Shown: positions 62,149 through 64,000 of the stretch, piece by piece | How the letters are laid out: every line of letters starts with the position of its first letter | How positions within the stretch are numbered: the stretch's first letter is position 1 | Source: Rhynochetos jubatus | Taxonomy: Eukaryota; Chordata; Aves; Eurypygiformes; Rhynochetidae | Direction of reading: 5' to 3' | Assembly: GCA_027574665.1 (NCBI GenBank) | Contig: CM050653.1 | Coordinates: 38,018,118 to 38,082,117, forward strand | Length of the DNA: 64,000 bases | Position numbers and translations under genes: made by a program | Notes under the pieces: model-generated | The model's database searches: none | What the model was told of the DNA's origin: nothing | What the model saw: only the letters and a program-made list of their open reading frames with translations

Positions 62149-63540
62149 TTCTCAAATAAAGCCCCTATTTACCACTAAATGCAATTTGTGAAATGAAAAG
62201 CTGAAAACAGAGAGGGACAACTTGGGAACTAGATTAGTCAGGTGATGAAATCAATTTCGTTTCTTGGGCCCCCAACACCAACTGGTCATGTAAAATCCGA
62301 GGTATTCATTTCTCTGACCTAGGCAGCATTGGAAAGAATATTAGTACCTTGTAAACCAGCCCCCTTTAAGTACACAAAGCTCTCTCAGTCTGAAAAACTC
62401 ATCCGCTCCCTTTTAGTTGCAGTATTTGGCAGAAAACCACAAGCAAGTTTAACACTGCTCAACTAGGGCAAAAGTCACAGACAAGAAGATAGAACTGTGG
62501 CAAAAGCTCAGATCAGCAAACTCCAGGACGTGCAACACTATTGGATTTATATCGTGTTTACCTGACCAGCACAGGCGTCTCAGCCGCGCTGGGGCGAAAG
62601 GGCGTGCGAGAGCCAACAGATGCAGTCGAATACCAACTGCTGGGGTCCCTGCAGTGTCAGGTCTCTAACACAGTTTGGACTGCTAAAAATCCATCCATTC
62701 CTAAGTGCTGTAGGAGAGCTAGTTTGGACATGGTGGGTAAAGCGAGCCGCACAACCAAAACTGAAGTGTCAGAGGAGACAAGTCACTTCGTTACCGATTC
62801 CTCTTCATTTGCGTTAAACGTTGCCCAGCTAAAGCAGGGAGGGAGCAAAACTAACCCTCCCCTACAGTTATCATCAGCTCAAGTAAAGACAGATGCCAGA
62901 TCCATACAGCGGGCATTTGGGCAGTCCAACTTTATTAAAATTACCTTGTTTTTGGCGTTTTAACGTTCCTTAAATACAGACTGTATCACCGAGAACCACA
63001 AATCCAACTTCTCCCCTACCCACTAAGGACTGGAACATTTAAACGTTCAACTAGCAAGTCGTTAACTTTACGGGCTGTGTTTTTATTTTAAGCCAGAGAA
63101 AGTAAACCGGAACCTTTAAACTGGAAGTTAATGACTAACCCACCGTAAAACCACGTTACAGGTTAGGAAGTTCCTGAAGCAGTGCGCAACTGCTTTCAAG
63201 AAACCTCGTTTCTACAACCGACAATCCTTCGTTTATGGAATGAGCCTCCACCCAAGGGTTTTGAAGGAATGAAGTGGTCATTCTCAGCATGCCTCGAATG
63301 AATGCAACAGCGAACCAGATAAAGTTGGACTAGGGAGTCTCAAAAAGCACACTGAGCATCCACAGAGGACTGACTTGCAAAGCTTCAGGCGTGCAGAACC
63401 ATTAGCTGTTGCAAGGAAGATACTGACGGACTGGCATTTTGATAGCTGCTGGCAGTGACGCTTAACACAAACACTTTAAACGGTTTAACCTTCTGTACCG
63501 TGGAAATCTGCTGCATTTCTCTTTTCCTTTATGCCTCCAG
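62149..63540. other. Non-repetitive 3' flank, no gene proven
   Basis: Mixed-composition single-copy-looking DNA. A 140-codon plus-strand frame (62541-62963) has no recognised domain. Minus-strand AATAAA hexamers are present (TTTATT at 62931 and 63082 on the plus strand). Confidence 0.35.
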
Positions 63541-63684
63541 AAAGACCCTGAACCAATATGCTTACCAAAAGCCCCCCAGAATGACACCTCTAGTTATCAG
63601 GAGCTGATGGACTCCGGCGACAGCGACCATCCAGAGGTGTTTTCTTCTGTCATCCTTGCGTTTGGCAGAGCTGCCTTCAAGTGA
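63541..63684 (+). other. Candidate terminal exon (strand uncertain)
   Basis: A strong acceptor-like tract (ttctcttttcctttatgcctccag) ends at 63540 and is followed by 47 open codons and a stop at 63682-63684. The frame includes QNDTSSYQELMDSGDSDHPE. On the opposite strand an acceptor-like cttactccccccgtccag precedes an open frame starting DSFEVVNEA at 63723, whose SFEVV string also occurs near the C-terminus of CDV3. Only one, or neither, can be real. The rest of the window to 64000 shows no further exon. Confidence 0.25.
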
Positions 63685-64000
63685 AAAGCAAATCAAAGCT
63701 TCATTCACCACCTCAAACGAGTCCTGGACGGGGGGAGTAAGACGACTCTCTGACAGGGAGCAACCTAAGCTTCTAGGTATAAATAATTAACGTCACATTA
63801 ATATGCACTGCTGCAAGCTCTCAGACGTAACTGCCCACCTGACCATAAGGCTGACAACCCACTCCACGGCCTGTCCCTCAAGAGATCCAAATGCTCTGGC
63901 CTTGCCGCAGCTGCTGGACGGCCATAAGCTACAACCAAAGGTAAAGATTCATTAGACTCCAGAATCCATGTATACTTCCATTTTATTTGAGTTGAAACTG

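Noticed and set aside
62541-62963. 140-codon plus-strand frame
   Set aside because: No recognisable family, and a likely minus-strand poly(A) signal lies within its end; treated as chance.
1-64000. CRISPR arrays, operons, bacterial promoters, tRNA or rRNA genes
   Set aside because: The window is vertebrate nuclear DNA. I saw no regularly spaced repeats and no tRNA B-box with matching stems.

Overview
This window is vertebrate nuclear DNA, almost certainly from a bird. The evidence is eleven CR1 retroposon fragments whose 3' ends carry the avian ATTCTATG-type octamer instead of a poly(A) tail, ERV-L-type retroviral debris, large spliced genes with GT-AG introns, and two chemokine-receptor genes of the CCR2/CCR5 type. 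I cannot name the species.

Layout. Positions 1-1945 hold a decayed endogenous retrovirus of the ERV-L type (gag, protease and reverse-transcriptase remnants joined to an LTR tail). A related LTR remnant lies at about 7910-8160. Two intronless receptor reading frames follow: copy A (11002-12072) and copy B (25243-26313), each 356 residues. They are tandem paralogues whose upstream DNA and first 184 codons are nearly identical, while the rest has diverged. This is the signature of gene conversion. About 12 kb between them and 3 kb after copy B hold no gene I can support.

A CpG island at about 30.1-30.85 kb with NRF1-like and E2F-like sites starts TOPBP1. This gene fills 30.6-55.56 kb on the plus strand. 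I reconstructed 27 coding exons after one non-coding exon. They join in frame to 1519 residues (human protein: 1522), with the BRCT repeats, the ATR-activating segment and the basic C-terminus all intact. One intron uses a GC donor. The last 8.4 kb has elevated CpG, contains one long CR1 copy, and probably runs into the 3' region of a convergent neighbour. From human gene order CDV3 would be expected there, but its coding sequence is not clearly visible.

Functionally the window joins two unrelated units. One is a pair of leukocyte chemokine receptors (seven-transmembrane, Gi-coupled). The other is a housekeeping DNA-replication and checkpoint scaffold that activates ATR. I found no evidence of a new multi-gene system. 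The observations most worth following up are the conversion tracts between the receptors, a symmetric 100-bp palindrome at 12.9 kb, the GC-AG intron of TOPBP1, and a possible terminal exon at 63.54 kb.
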